DNA of 64,000 bases. Source: Ectobius pallidus (taxonomy: Eukaryota > Arthropoda > Insecta > Blattodea > Ectobiidae). The DNA lies in contig CAXKWD010000009.1 in assembly GCA_964059195.1 (NCBI GenBank), positions 148,733,890 through 148,797,889 of the forward strand. The letters run 5' to 3'. The notes beneath the pieces were generated by a model. The model saw only the letters and a program-made list of their open reading frames with translations. It did no database searches and was not told the DNA's origin. Made by a program: the position numbers and the translations under genes. Below, piece by piece: positions 10,367 to 20,159 of the stretch; positions within the stretch are counted from its first letter, which is position 1, and each line of letters begins with the position of its first letter.

Positions 10367-10742
10367 CAGTAGAGTCCCGCTATTCCGAAAATTCGCCTAT
10401 TCCGAACTGAGTTCAGAAAAAATACCGATTTTTGAAACTTATAAACAGGAGATATTAAAAAAGACGTTCGTGAAAAAACATACATTTATTGTTAAGTTAC
10501 ACAAAGAAGTTAAATAGAGACGTACATAGAGCCTAAGCCTGATGAAAACGCCTGAAACCAAATTGGAATGAAAGCTGGTTACTTACAGCACAGGTCGGCT
10601 CCATTTATACAATTCCCAACACTGAATTTACGCCTTAACAAGTCAATACGTTGATATTATTCATGAAATCCGCCTATTCCGAATTCCCGCTAAACCGAAC
10701 GGTGTACGGTCCCAATTAGTTCGGAATAGCGGGACTCTACTG
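10367..10742. mobile_element. Pogo/Tigger-type MITE, 376 bp
   Basis: The terminal inverted repeats are CAGTAGAGTCCCGCTATTCC at the left and its complement at the right. TA dinucleotides flank it at 10365-10366 and 10743-10744. A CAGT(A) start with a TA target duplication is typical of pogo-like Tc1/mariner elements. The interior has no transposase. Confidence 0.88.
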
Positions 10743-11207
10743 TATGCGTTAAATTGATAAAATCTATTCAGTAATGCTCTTCTTTTTAAGTTCCTATGGC
10801 AACAGACCAAGGCCTTCTACAAATATTTAAAAAAAAAATGAACGTTTTCTGCGATTTTTCGCTCTTAAGTCTCGAACGAAAGCAAAAATTAAATTATTTT
10901 ACCCTGTATATAAACCACGCAACATTTGAATTAGGAAGAAGAGTTCCCGCACAGACAAACAAACGTTTTATTTATTTATAAATGAGGCGGATATAGCCGG
11001 GTAGGGGTCACTGCCACCTTTTGAATTCCTGCACCTGCTATTTTAAATATCCGCCTCTCTAACTGTGGCATCGGCTCAATAGCAGCTGCCATCCATACAG
11101 GGTGTCTCCTGCACTGCCTAATCTCAATAAAATTCAGCCACTCCACATTTTGATGCAAATCTATGTACGGTGGTGGGTGGCGCGTCCATAAAGTAAGTTA
11201 CCCTACA
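10743..11207. other. Unassigned sequence
   Basis: No gene was recognised. A gtccataaagtaagtta string near 11186-11202 resembles the mariner end at 12192. Confidence 0.35.
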
Positions 11208-11370
11208 GTACTTTTCAAATGAGAAGTCTTTTCCTTCACCGCCAATCACGTGTACGGGCTAAAAGACTGCCGCTAGCAGTGAGAGTCTTCCCTCCGTCTC
11301 GCCGTCTCTGATTGGACCGCGTATCTATGCAGTTGAAGGACATAGGACTTGTCATCTGCAAAGCACCTTC
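11208..11370 (-). repeat. Dispersed 160-bp repeat, inverse copy at 4.1 kb
   Basis: It is the reverse complement of 4110-4271 with few differences. It lies just right of a mariner-like gtccataaagtaag string and may be part of a non-autonomous DNA element. Confidence 0.75.
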
Positions 11371-11599
11371 GGGCCGTTTACAGAAACAACACACAATTTC
11401 GTGGACATAACCTACCTGCAGAAGTTTTTCAAGACAGTCCTCTACGAGTGAAAACATTTAAAAACAAGTTGACACATACTTATTTAATAATTATTATATA
11501 CTTATACTTAATATATACTTAATTATAATTTATACTTAATTAGCAGCTAGATGACAATTTAGAACAATTTAGGAATTACTCAGTAATGAATTACGATAT

Positions 11600-11845
11600 G
11601 GTTAAGCATAGGGATTAGTGTTGTTGTTGTTGTTTGTTTGTTTGTTTGTTTTCTTTTCCCTCTCTTTGGTGTTTCATTCTCTCTAACTGTAAGCTATGCT
11701 TATTGTAATTCTAACTGTAGCCTAAGTTATACTTTTGTAATGTAATTGTAATTTTTTTTTTGTTGTAACTGTAATTTTTTTGTTCTGCCACTGGGCAATT
11801 TGCCCAATTGCAGAAGTGAATATATACAATACAATACAATTCAAT
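11600..11845 (+). repeat. Putative LINE 3' UTR with short tandem tail
   Basis: A T-rich region with gtaattgtaattttt and taactgtaattttt repeats is followed by gcccaattgcagaagtgaat and a (TACAA)n tail near 11823-11845. The layout fits a 5'-truncated non-LTR retrotransposon tail. No coding part is preserved. Confidence 0.5.
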
Positions 11846-11849
11846 ATAT

Positions 11850-12105
11850 TCCAACAGATACACCAAGTCTTCAGCTATTTTCAAACATATTCGTCACATT
11901 TGTCTTGCCGTGGCACCAACTTTTGAATAACTGTGTCGTAGAAGTCTGCCGCCTGGGATTTGAACCCCGTGTGAAAGCCATCTTCGCCTATCTGTCATTA
12001 TTTGTCATTTCGTGAGTTGTAGGAAAAGAAGAAAATCACTGGGAGCAAGGTCCGGGCTTTAGGGTGAATGTTTAAACACCTCCCAGTCGAACTTGCTAAG
12101 AGACT
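11850..12105 (-). pseudogene. Mariner transposase C-terminal fragment, first arm
   Basis: On the minus strand from about 12082 the frame reads EVFKHSP, stop, SPDLAPSDF. About 115 bp later it reads ADFYDTVIQKLVPRQDKCDEYV and stops. These are the SPDLAPSDYHLF block, which contains the third catalytic Asp of the mariner DD34D triad, and the usual C-terminus. Stops and indels make it dead. It faces another fragment of the same region at 12112. Confidence 0.8.
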
Positions 12106-12111
12106 TGATAG

Positions 12112-12190
12112 GAGGTGTTCAAACATCCACCTTACAGCCCGGAGTTTGCTCCCAGTGATTTCCATCTTTTCCACCTACAGCCTACAAGAG
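12112..12190 (+). pseudogene. Mariner transposase fragment, opposing arm
   Basis: The plus frame from 12112 reads EVFKHPPYSPEFAPSDFHLF, the same catalytic block as at 12082 but on the opposite strand, only 30 bp away. It is truncated soon after, where the next fragment begins. Confidence 0.8.
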
Positions 12191-12500
12191 TCGTCCATAA
12201 AGTAAGTTTCCCTGGGGCTGTTTACAATAGAAATGTTTAATGCAACAGATACAGCTAGTGTTCAGCTATATTTCAACATATTTGCCACCGTGGCACCAAC
12301 TTTTGAATAACTGTATCGTAGAAGTCTGCCACATGGTATTTGAACCACTGTGTGACAAAAATCTCCGCCTCTCTGTCATTCCCTGTCATTTCTTGAGGTG
12401 TAGGAAAATATGAAAATCACTGGGAGCCAAGTCCGGGCTGTAGGGTGAATGTTTAAACACCTCATAGCAAGTCTCCTGCAGAAGTTCAACTGGGAGGTGC
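12190..12500 (-). pseudogene. Mariner transposase C-terminus plus terminal region
   Basis: On the minus strand from about 12495 the frame reads VELLQETCYEVFKHSPYSPD then LAPSDFHIFLHLKK and a stop. This is followed by the decayed C-terminal segment and a terminal sequence whose plus form is gtccataaagtaagtttccc (12192-12211). The catalytic Asp codon is intact but the upstream two-thirds of the transposase is absent. Confidence 0.82.
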
Positions 12501-12527
12501 ACGGGAAAAGCATACGAGGTATGGCAA

Positions 12528-12528
12528 C

Positions 12529-12583
<55 letters not shown>
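12528..12583. repeat. (ATT)n microsatellite
   Basis: About 18 ATT units. It produces a poly-Asn run on the reverse strand that is not protein coding. Confidence 0.95.
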
Positions 12584-13148
12584 GAAAATGTGGGACTCTT
12601 TTAAAATGTTGAAATACACAAATGAAAGGGCAGGGTATGGGATGTATGTATAATGCAGAATATGGGCACTAGATGTAGAATAGTGAAGGAATCAGACGTC
12701 CATAAACATCAATATGCGACTGCATCGTGCCACTCTAATGTATTGCAGTAGTTGGAAGCACACATACTCACTTCATCATCCCTTCAAGTTCGGTACGGAT
12801 GGGCAAAGCTTCCGTCAGCTTCTTGTGGTATTCTCTGGCATTTCTTCCTCGGATAGTCCATTCTGATCGATGGCTGACTCATAACTAAATTACCATCGCC
12901 TCTATTCGTATAACCGTACATCACAATGCTCCCAAATGATGTGTCCATTTACTAGAGATGCCACACTCTCCCGTGACATACAACATATAACATGGTACCG
13001 TCGCCTTCGAGAAAAAAGTAATTGCCATCTCTCGTATAACTTGTATCGGGAATTCGAAAATTCAATGCCCGAACTGCTAGGAATGAAGTAAACATTTCAT
13101 TGGTCGGGAACTGATATTGAGTACCGGTACTGAGAGGAAATCACTTAG
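12584..13148. other. Unassigned sequence with one weak exon candidate
   Basis: On the minus strand a short open frame (about 12895 down to 12788) reads EWTIRGRNAREYHKKL and onward to MMK, stop. A GTGAGT donor-like string overlaps the stop. No family was recognised and the length is within chance. Confidence 0.3.
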
Positions 13149-13154
13149 AATAAA

Positions 13155-13553
13155 CAGGGTGTCCACTGGTCGGGAAAATCCGGGAATCCGGGAATTTCGT
13201 ATGGTCGGGAAAATCCGGGAAAAGTCAATGAATTTGTTAAAATATCCGGGGAAATTCGAAAAATTGCAAAGTGTGATCGAAAAGACTTCTAGACAATAAT
13301 AGGCCTATATGAAAGTATATTTAATTTATTTTATTGTTCCTAATTTTTGTATCTGTTATAGCCTAAGTAATAATTGTTTGCAATTACTTTTGTTACTAAA
13401 AGTTTGTCTTATTTAAAGTATGTATAATCCTATAATTTTTCTTACACAGTTATTAGAAAGAGCTTCATATTTTGGTCTGGAATTGCTGAAATTATCAATG
13501 AAAATCAGGGAATAAGCCGGGGATTTCTTCAGCATTACGCGGTGGACACCCTG
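13155..13553. mobile_element. MITE with CAGGGTGTCCAC ends, 399 bp
   Basis: The terminal inverted repeats are CAGGGTGTCCAC and GTGGACACCCTG. A direct repeat AATAAA flanks it (13149-13154 and 13554-13559). Interior copies of gtcgggaaaatccggga lie near the left end and ccggggatttcttc near the right. Superfamily not assigned. Confidence 0.8.
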
Positions 13554-14840
13554 AATAAAGCAATATAAAACTGTTTTCATTACTTTATTGTACAAATCAG
13601 TGTTTAAAGTGCGAAGCCGATAGCCACGTGTTAGAGAGCGATTCAATATGATTGTACAAGAACACAAGTTCATTTTAATCTCCTTTATCTTCCTAGCTTT
13701 TTCGATATTAAATTTTTGAACACCCTGTATGTGAAAAAGTTTTTTATTTTGTGGCATAGAAATGTGATCGTGTAATGGACGCCTTAACCACGACGTGCCT
13801 TGACTCGTGAAACACACTGTAGTACAGTGTTTGTATTAGGCAGTAAGGACGGTGCTGACATCTGCCAGATAGAAGTGGCATACTGTTCCGCCTCCCAGCG
13901 TGATCATCCCCCACAGCGCAACTCAAATAAAACATTCCCCATCCCTCCACCCAAGCATTCCTTGCACCGTACATTTAAATGCAGCTATGGAAGGTCGTCC
14001 TCTACTAAAGCATTACTGTAACAGACGGGAACTGAATATAAGAGCCTTGCAGTGAGAAGGGGGGACGGGTATCACTAGGGCTAGAATTTTTATGAAACTG
14101 CACAGGGCCGGCTCTAGGTACAAGATAAATAATTTGGCCCACCCCCCAAATTTCCACCTCAATAATTCCATTTTTTATCATTTGATTAAACATGGAATTT
14201 CACATTCTCTAGCTGAAGATGACACAAAAAAAAGGAAAGGCCTAATAAAAGTTGTTGAGATGATGGCACGAATTATCCATTTTATTTTATCGTATTTACA
14301 GGTAAATTCCAGGTAATCCCACGAGAGTTGACGATTTTGGCCACTGCGGAGTAATTTTCCTGTCGCACTTTTAATGTCACAAATTTGAATACGGTCTACA
14401 CTGAAACACCAGTTCAAATTTCATTGGATACATTTTAAAAGGTAAGACAGCCTTGGGCCCACTGCACTTTCACCTTCGTCGAACTTTCCTCTTTAAAACA
14501 GTAAAAAGTCAATACGGAACGCCTGTTAGGGTTGCATCGACCACTTCTTCACCATCTGTGTATTGCGTGAAGCATACACTGCAAACATAAGGCGTTATAC
14601 AACGCTAAACTGTCTTGCCAATGTATGGAAAGTACATAGTTCGTTTCCCAGCAACTCTTGACACTTTTATAAGGCAATTGGGGTATATTCTATCTTCTGA
14701 GGACAAATGTTTCAGAATTTGAATTAAAATAAATATGTTTTCGGACAAGAATGATATCTTACGACGGAAGCAGGTAAAGTGAAGTGAAGTGGTAAGCCCT
14801 ATCCATTCATGGGGTGTAGAGCAGTAAACTTCACTGTTTT
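13554..14840. other. Mostly unassigned sequence
   Basis: No gene was recognised. A second gaacaccctgtatg string (13718-13731) resembles ends of the preceding MITE type. Text starting cagggccggctctaggta at 14102 looks like a hAT left end, but no partner end was found. The overlapping short frames at 13.4-14.4 kb lack domains. Confidence 0.35.
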
Positions 14841-14849
14841 CCCATTAGG

Positions 14850-15020
14850 CTATTAAGGCCCGGATTTTGAAGGTTTTAACCTATTTTCCCCAGCTTCCTA
14901 ATTAGAATGTTTTAACGTATTTTTCCATTTCATGCCCCTTGCTTCCGAATATAGGAATCTTATAGAACCTAAAAAGGGCTAAATCGGACAGAAGGGCCTG
15001 AAAACGGGCTAAGGAGGCCT
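14850..15020 (+). mobile_element. Diverged relative of the 40.8-kb hAT MITE
   Basis: The text cccggattttgaaggtttta, then acctattttcccc and cttgcttcc, parallels the left part of the element at 40837-41483. The ends are decayed and no 8-bp duplication could be read. Confidence 0.45.
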
Positions 15021-15488
15021 TTTTGCAGAAACACACGGTTTTTAAATAGATTTTCCAATTAATTCAAAGAAAAATAAATTTGTGAATTTTAAGAAAATAT
15101 ATAAAAATATATTTAAACGACGCGCTGAAATTAACAACGTAGCCTATATATCACTTTGGCGCTTGTCGTTGTAACTCGAAAATCTGAGAGAATTGTACTA
15201 AAGGAACAAATTCGTGACACTCGAGTCTACTTATTTTTATAGATCGGAAGTGAATTGAGTTGTGTATTGAATAATTGTATCATTAAAGGGTAAATATCTC
15301 AATTGTTTATGCTATTTTTTGAGTGCCGATATAAGGAATAGTTATTTGTTTATTTTCTAAAAAAACTAGAATAACTGTGTCAAAATTATAGGCTAATAAA
15401 ATTTTCGGTGTTAATATTAGTGTTCATTATTATGTTTTATTAAGACGGATAAAATCGTTTGTTTACTCATTTGTTTGTTTGTTTGTTT
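15021..15488. other. Unassigned AT-rich sequence
   Basis: Nothing recognised. Confidence 0.35.
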
Positions 15489-15535
15489 ACTCATTATTAT
15501 TATTATTGTTATTATTATTATTATTATTATTATTG
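15489..15535. repeat. (ATT)n microsatellite
   Basis: ATT units with one GTT interruption. Confidence 0.95.
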
Positions 15536-16132
15536 CGTATTACACACCACGTTTGATATATTAACTTAACTTTAGCATTTTGACAGATTTTTTGAGTTAG
15601 TAGGAAAGCATTTGTCATAGCAACTCAGCCATTTCATAATTACGAGTGGGGACATTCTAGAAAATTATAAAAACTATTTTTGCTTGATAATAAAGTAGAA
15701 TTGGTTCTTCACATTCTGTAAAATTTACAATGCCTTCTCCTCCACACTACATGCAAAGCATTATTTAAAATTTATTTTAACCATTTTAAATTTGTTTTTC
15801 AAAATCTATTACGGGTGGAACATAATTTGGACAATGACATTAATGATACAAAAAAACAGTTCATTTGCTGTTCTGCTATTAAGATTAGGGTCTTAATGTT
15901 GGTATTAATGAAGGTATAGGGAATTAAATACAAAATATTAACTGTTTCCAGGTTGTCAGAACATTTATTTAACTCTTACAATAATAATATTGTGAAACTA
16001 TCAACGTTACGGGTGGGACAAAAAGTCACTGTTTGTTATTTTACATAGTAATTAACCAAACATCTTAATCTTATAGCAAATTGTACCTTAAGATGTATAT
16101 TTTCTCAAATGAAAATGGACATAGCTGATTAC

Positions 16133-16786
16133 TAGAGACCGGATTTTAAAGGGAATTCCTTTTTTTATATTTCATCACAAAACGTGATATAATTGAACAG
16201 GACATTACTGAGTAAGTTTCAACTGCAAATGACCAGGTTTTAACGTCCCTTTTTTTTCCTTTTTTAGGCCCATTTCCTTTTTTTTTCTTTTTTAGGAACT
16301 TTCCCTTTCCAGTACCTTTTTTGCTAATTTATTTTGAAAAATTCGTAAATTACCCAGTATTTGGCAATATGAAAACATTAAAAATTGTTTTCACTGGATC
16401 ACCATTGAAAAAAATAATTCCTCCCAGCAGAATAGAGCGTTTCAGGGAAATCACAGGCTTGCCATTGCCTAAGTTTCCCATTATAACAAGGTGGGCAACA
16501 TGGATTTCGTCTGCTATTTTCCTCTGTGAGAATTTCAACAAGATCAAAAAATTTCTTCAGTCATTAGATGTTACAGAATCAGCAGCTGTAGAGCAAGCAA
16601 AGGCTTTACATAAAACAAACATGTATCTCTCGGTTGATTTTTTACACTCTCTTACTTTTATATCCCTTTTTTCCCCACCTTTTTTTGGCAATAATTTTCC
16701 CTTTTTTCCCGCCTTTTCTTGGCATTAATTTTTCCTTTTTTCGTCCATTTTTGGGTGAAAATTTTCCCTTTAAAATCCGGTCTCTA
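16133..16786 (+). mobile_element. hAT element, 654 bp, nested in family C
   Basis: The terminal inverted repeats are TAGAGACCGGATTTTAAA and its complement. The 8-bp target duplication is CTGATTAC (16125-16132 and 16787-16794). It contains a transposase relic at about 16350-16620 between T-rich, Pro/Phe-coding flanks with repeated ccttttttt strings. It is an internally deleted, non-autonomous element. Confidence 0.9.
16350..16620 (+). pseudogene. hAT transposase fragment
   Basis: The plus frame includes FPIITRWATWISSAIFLCEN followed by FNKIKKFLQSLD. This fits the TRWGTWLxAAxYYxENFxxIKxxxxxLD segment in the ribonuclease-H-like core of some hAT transposases. Around 90 codons are open. The N-terminal zinc finger, catalytic acidic residues and C-terminal dimerisation region are absent, so it cannot be active. 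Confidence 0.6.
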
Positions 16787-17030
16787 CTGATTACTCTTAA
16801 CTACTTGGTATTAAAGAGTGTTAAAATCATACCAAAAATGGCAAAAAAAGTAACTCAACGCAATAAATAAGTAAATTGACAGATTTTACACATGAAACCA
16901 CTTCAGATACACCTAAGTCCTTAATATCCAGAGAATTTAGGGTTTTAAACTTATATTTGACCACTCAATTACAATAATTTTATAACTTCTCTCTTTGAGG
17001 GAAAAATTCCCATATTTTATGAAATGGCTG

Positions 17031-17844
17031 AACCATGTCTGACCTTGCCAAAAGCCAATCATCTTAATACACAACCCTGGTTCCTTCTCAAATTAATTTT
17101 TCCCACTCTTGGGGTGAGTAGGAAACGTTGCCTTGTTCGCAGCCTTGAGCCTATTTCAGTTGCCTACCATTTTCGTGTTTGGAGTATTGTTATAGTGTTT
17201 TCAGCTTTACTTCAGTTTATTAATCTTGTAAAAGTTTAGATAAAGAGATAGCGGAAGTAATGATCACAAACTAAATACCAGAGTAAATTAAATAGCAGTG
17301 TCCCCCATAAGCTGGCATTTGCAAGTAATATCGACTTGTGGATGCAAGACACGCGCGACATATGGTGCGCCCCTCCCTCCCCCCGCCAACCACCATATGG
17401 CACGGAAGGGGGCAAGAAAAACTGTTACAAACTCCCATAGTGCACTGGGCGATATATTTTAATTCCACGCATACTACTATACATGGAATAGAGCTATTAG
17501 TTACGGCATCGCAAGAAGAGAGGAGTGGGGGGAATTGCTGGCCGTTGCTATGGTAACGAGAAACCGCAAACCCCCAGGGACGGACGGAGAGAGAGATACT
17601 GAAGTTACAAGAGTGTTTTATTACAGTAAATAAACAAATAGGGGGCTTTGTTGGATGCCATCTCACGCGACTTGTGCTCAATTCGGTAAATATTTGTAGA
17701 ATTTAATTTCACGGCCTCCTATAATCCCGAAAACAGCGCTTCTATGCGAAAATCCACACTACCAACAATTAAATTTTCAAATAATGTCTGCAAACATAAT
17801 TCATTATGAACTTACAAAAAATTAAAATATATCCGACTTTCAAC
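17031..17844. other. Unassigned sequence, GC-richer from 17330 to 17690
   Basis: No gene was recognised. Pyrimidine tracts and CpGs near 17350-17600 break the AT-rich background, but neither strand gave a convincing exon. Confidence 0.35.
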
Positions 17845-18055
17845 AATAGACAATTTCTAAGCGAGCTAAAGGAATATTATCTATCTTATTGAACCCGGAG
17901 GTTCATTGCCGCGCTTACCCGAGCCCGCCATTCAACCCTATTCTGTGCTAACTCCATCCAACCATCCCTCGCAAATCCTACTTCCCTTAAATCCATTCTA
18001 ATATTGTCCTTCAACCTGTGTCTAGGTCTACCAATTGGTCTTTCCCCTTTGGGTT
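17845..18055 (-). pseudogene. LINE 3' end, family L, C-terminal RT relic
   Basis: On the minus strand it encodes the decayed C-terminal signature LGRPRRxWEDNIKMDLREVG followed by WMELAQxRxEWRA. The 3' UTR (aatattcctttagctcgctt) follows. The same 3' end recurs at 25408-25745, 52916-53003 (opposite strand), 53640-53862 and 60970-61340. It is severely 5'-truncated. Confidence 0.75.
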
Positions 18056-18593
18056 TACCATACATAAATGTGGAGCTCCCGTTCGAAACGAGACAAGCCC
18101 ACCATTGGGAAAAATGAGTTTACGATGTTTTAGGTACAATTTTATTGAATGCCATCGATATCTGCAATGATTTTCAACTACATCCGAAAAACTCCCATAG
18201 GAAATTGGGCTTAAAGTAAGGCTTTTCAGTCAAAATAGAACAAGTCCAGAAGAAATTTAAAAGAAAATTATTTAATTCCTTTCCAGTCAATACCAAGCAA
18301 GTCCCATATAAATAGTATCCACTAAACAATGTGTCAAATTAATACTGAAAAAATTCAACTGTTCCAATCAAAACTGAACAAGTCCATAAGTATTTTTGAA
18401 ATAACTCAAAAGACATATTATTTTAAAAAAATAGGCTAGTTAACAATAATAAAAATGTACCTGACATCTCTATATAACCAGAAAATATGGAAATTGTATT
18501 TAGTTTTTTCCACTCTCTGTAAAAATAAAAATGAAGGACTTGTCTTGTTTTGAATGCAAGCTCCAAAATATAGGAAGAGTTGATGGGGCTTAC
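18056..18593 (-). other. Probable intron downstream of the coding exon
   Basis: It follows a strong splice donor on the minus strand. It includes several gaacaagtcca or caagtccca strings but no recognised gene or element. Confidence 0.5.
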
Positions 18594-18596
18594 CTG
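18588..18596 (-). promoter_or_regulatory. Splice donor of the coding exon
   Basis: The minus strand reads CAG then GTAAGC, close to the consensus. Without splicing the frame would stop at the next codon (TAA inside the donor). Confidence 0.88.
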
Positions 18597-20085
18597 TATA
18601 TCCTGTCCCGTTCCCGCTCCGCCAGAAAGTCCTCGGGGGCGGGATGTGCCGGCGCCAGTAGATGCGTCCCCACGGGAAGAGGCGGGTACCGCTTGCTGCC
18701 CCACAACATGTCCGAGTATAAGCTTGGGGGCGGCAGATGCGGCACGTGGTGCAGCGGATGGGGGCTGAGAAGGGGCGGCGGGGGCGGGTAATGAGCCTGC
18801 GCAAGAGCCAGAGCTTGAGCTGCGCTGCTGGACGACGGTTGGGGGGCGGAAGCCGCCGCTGCCGGGGTCGAAGGATGCGACATGAGCAGGGTGTGGTGCT
18901 GAACGCTGTTGATGTGGCGAATCTGGGGCTCTGCCACCTGCAGCAGGATGGGGTCCCTCCACACGCTTACGCTCTCCGAACTGCTGGAACGCGACCCGGA
19001 GCGTTCATCCCCGGAGCTTCCGGAACGCAGCGAACTCACTCCCGAGTCGGAGCGGTCGTCAGGGAACCGGAGCAAAGCAGTCGAACCGGAGTCGCCGTCC
19101 ATCCTGCCGCGTACGTCATCGTCCGTCGCTGATCGTCGCTCACCGTCACTCGTCCTATCCTCAACGATCACCGACACTTCTTCTTGCAGGGGCGGCGTCC
19201 CACTGTCATCTTCACTACACACACCATATTCCTCTGTCCTCTCTGTTATCACTTCCTCGTTCGCTGACTCACTCCGTTTTTCATCTGTTCTCACTTCCTC
19301 GTTCGATGACTCACTCCCTTTTTCATCTGTTATCACTTCCTCACTCCCTTTTTCGTCTGTTCTCACTTCCTCGTTCGCTGACTCACTGCCTTTTTCATCT
19401 GTTCTCACTTCCTCACTCGCTGATTCGTTTTCTTTTTCATCTGTTCTCACTGACTCACTTACTTTATCATCTGTTCTCACTGACACACTCGCTGACTCAC
19501 TTTGTTTCTCGTCTGTTCTCACTTCTTCACTCGCTGCTGACTCGCTCTCTTTATTCCCCTCTGTCCTCACTGACTCGCTCGCTTCCTCGGTCTTCACTGA
19601 CGCACTTTCGTTTTCATCTGTTCTCACCACTTCCTCACTCGCTGACTCACTTTCCTTTTCCTCTGTTCTCACTTCCTCACTACTCGATGACTTAGTTGTC
19701 TCTTCATGTGTCCTCAATACATCATCACTTTCCTTTTCTTCTTCTTTTACTTCCTCGCTCGCTGGTTCAGATTTCGCAGGCTGCTCATCTTTCTTCGCGG
19801 ACTGACACTCTTCTGTTTCTGCGGCGGGAGGGGGAAGGTCCTTCTTGCAGCTCCTGAGCGAAGATGTCCTGTGTAGACAATCCTCCACGCGAACCTGCAC
19901 GTGGCGTCTTAATTTGCTATTGTTGGCTTCCTCAAGAACCTTCTTCTTGGCTCCTCTGTTTGCAGTCTTCTTCTTATTGCCTTTGTTCTCAAGGTCCTCT
20001 TTGTTTGCACTGCTGCTGCTTCTGGTCTTTGCTACTGATTCTGCGTTTCTGCGTCGTCTCTCCGCTCGCGTCTTGACTCGGCTCT
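18594..20085 (-). CDS. Internal coding exon of a large Glu/Ser-rich, His/Pro-rich protein (family uncertain)
   Basis: A single frame of 496 complete codons runs between an acceptor (cttgctttgtttcag, exon from 20085) and a donor (ATATACAG then GTAAGCC, exon to 18594). The upstream intron is phase 1 and the downstream one phase 2, so the exon alone keeps frame with two split codons. Residues 1-80 are basic (NKKKTANRGAKKK). Residues 135-283 are imperfect SEEVRTDEKGSESA-type repeats. Residues 340-370 are Ser-rich (SDSGVSSLRSGSSGDE). From 375 comes a block WRDPILLQVAEPQIRHINSV then HHTLLMSHP, then Ala/Pro/His-rich sequence and a compact SDMLWGSKRYPPLPVGTHLL segment ending in LAERERDRIYR. No catalytic domain lies in this exon. 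A nuclear regulatory protein is inferred. A BAH-domain protein of the winged-eye/BAHCC1/TNRC18 type is only a guess. No start or stop codon is expected here, and neighbouring exons were not found. Confidence 0.85.
19235..19681 (-). repeat. Coding minisatellite in the exon
   Basis: About a dozen imperfect units of roughly 24-45 bp encode variants of SEEVRTDEKGSESA. On the plus strand they read as ttcatctgttctcacttcct repeats. Lengths are multiples of three, so the frame is kept. The antisense strand is also open through the array. Confidence 0.85.
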
Positions 20086-20100
20086 CTGAAACAAAGCAAG
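20086..20100 (-). promoter_or_regulatory. Splice acceptor of the coding exon
   Basis: The minus strand reads cttgctttgtttcag immediately before AGAGCCGAG. The pyrimidine tract and AG agree with the reading frame, which stays open from 20085 onward. Confidence 0.85.
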
Positions 20101-20159
20101 GCCCTGTGTTAGAGAGATACTGCAGTAACAGCCCTCAATGTAAACTTACAGAGAAATAA

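Larger units (their letters stand above)
15626..17030 (-). mobile_element. Family C MITE, split by a hAT
   Basis: The ends are CAGCCATTTCATAATTAC and TATGAAATGGCTG. Reverse-complement copies of the TGTCCCACCCGTAAT motif lie at about 15641, 15808 and 16007. Without the 16133-16786 insertion and its duplicated 8 bp it is about 740 bp, like the other two copies. Confidence 0.85.

Noticed and set aside
12386..12619. Poly-Asn protein on the minus strand
   Set aside because: The Asn run is the (ATT)n microsatellite. Only the mariner-derived part downstream has protein meaning, and it is a fragment.
14102..14450. hAT element beginning cagggccggctctaggta
   Set aside because: No matching right terminus or 8-bp duplication could be found, so boundaries cannot be supported.
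18909..19805. 298-codon plus-strand open frame, Ser/Leu-rich
   Set aside because: It is antisense to the Glu/Ser repeats of the minus-strand exon. GAA/GAG/TCA/AGT-rich codons leave the opposite strand open. The minus strand has matching splice sites and the plus strand does not.
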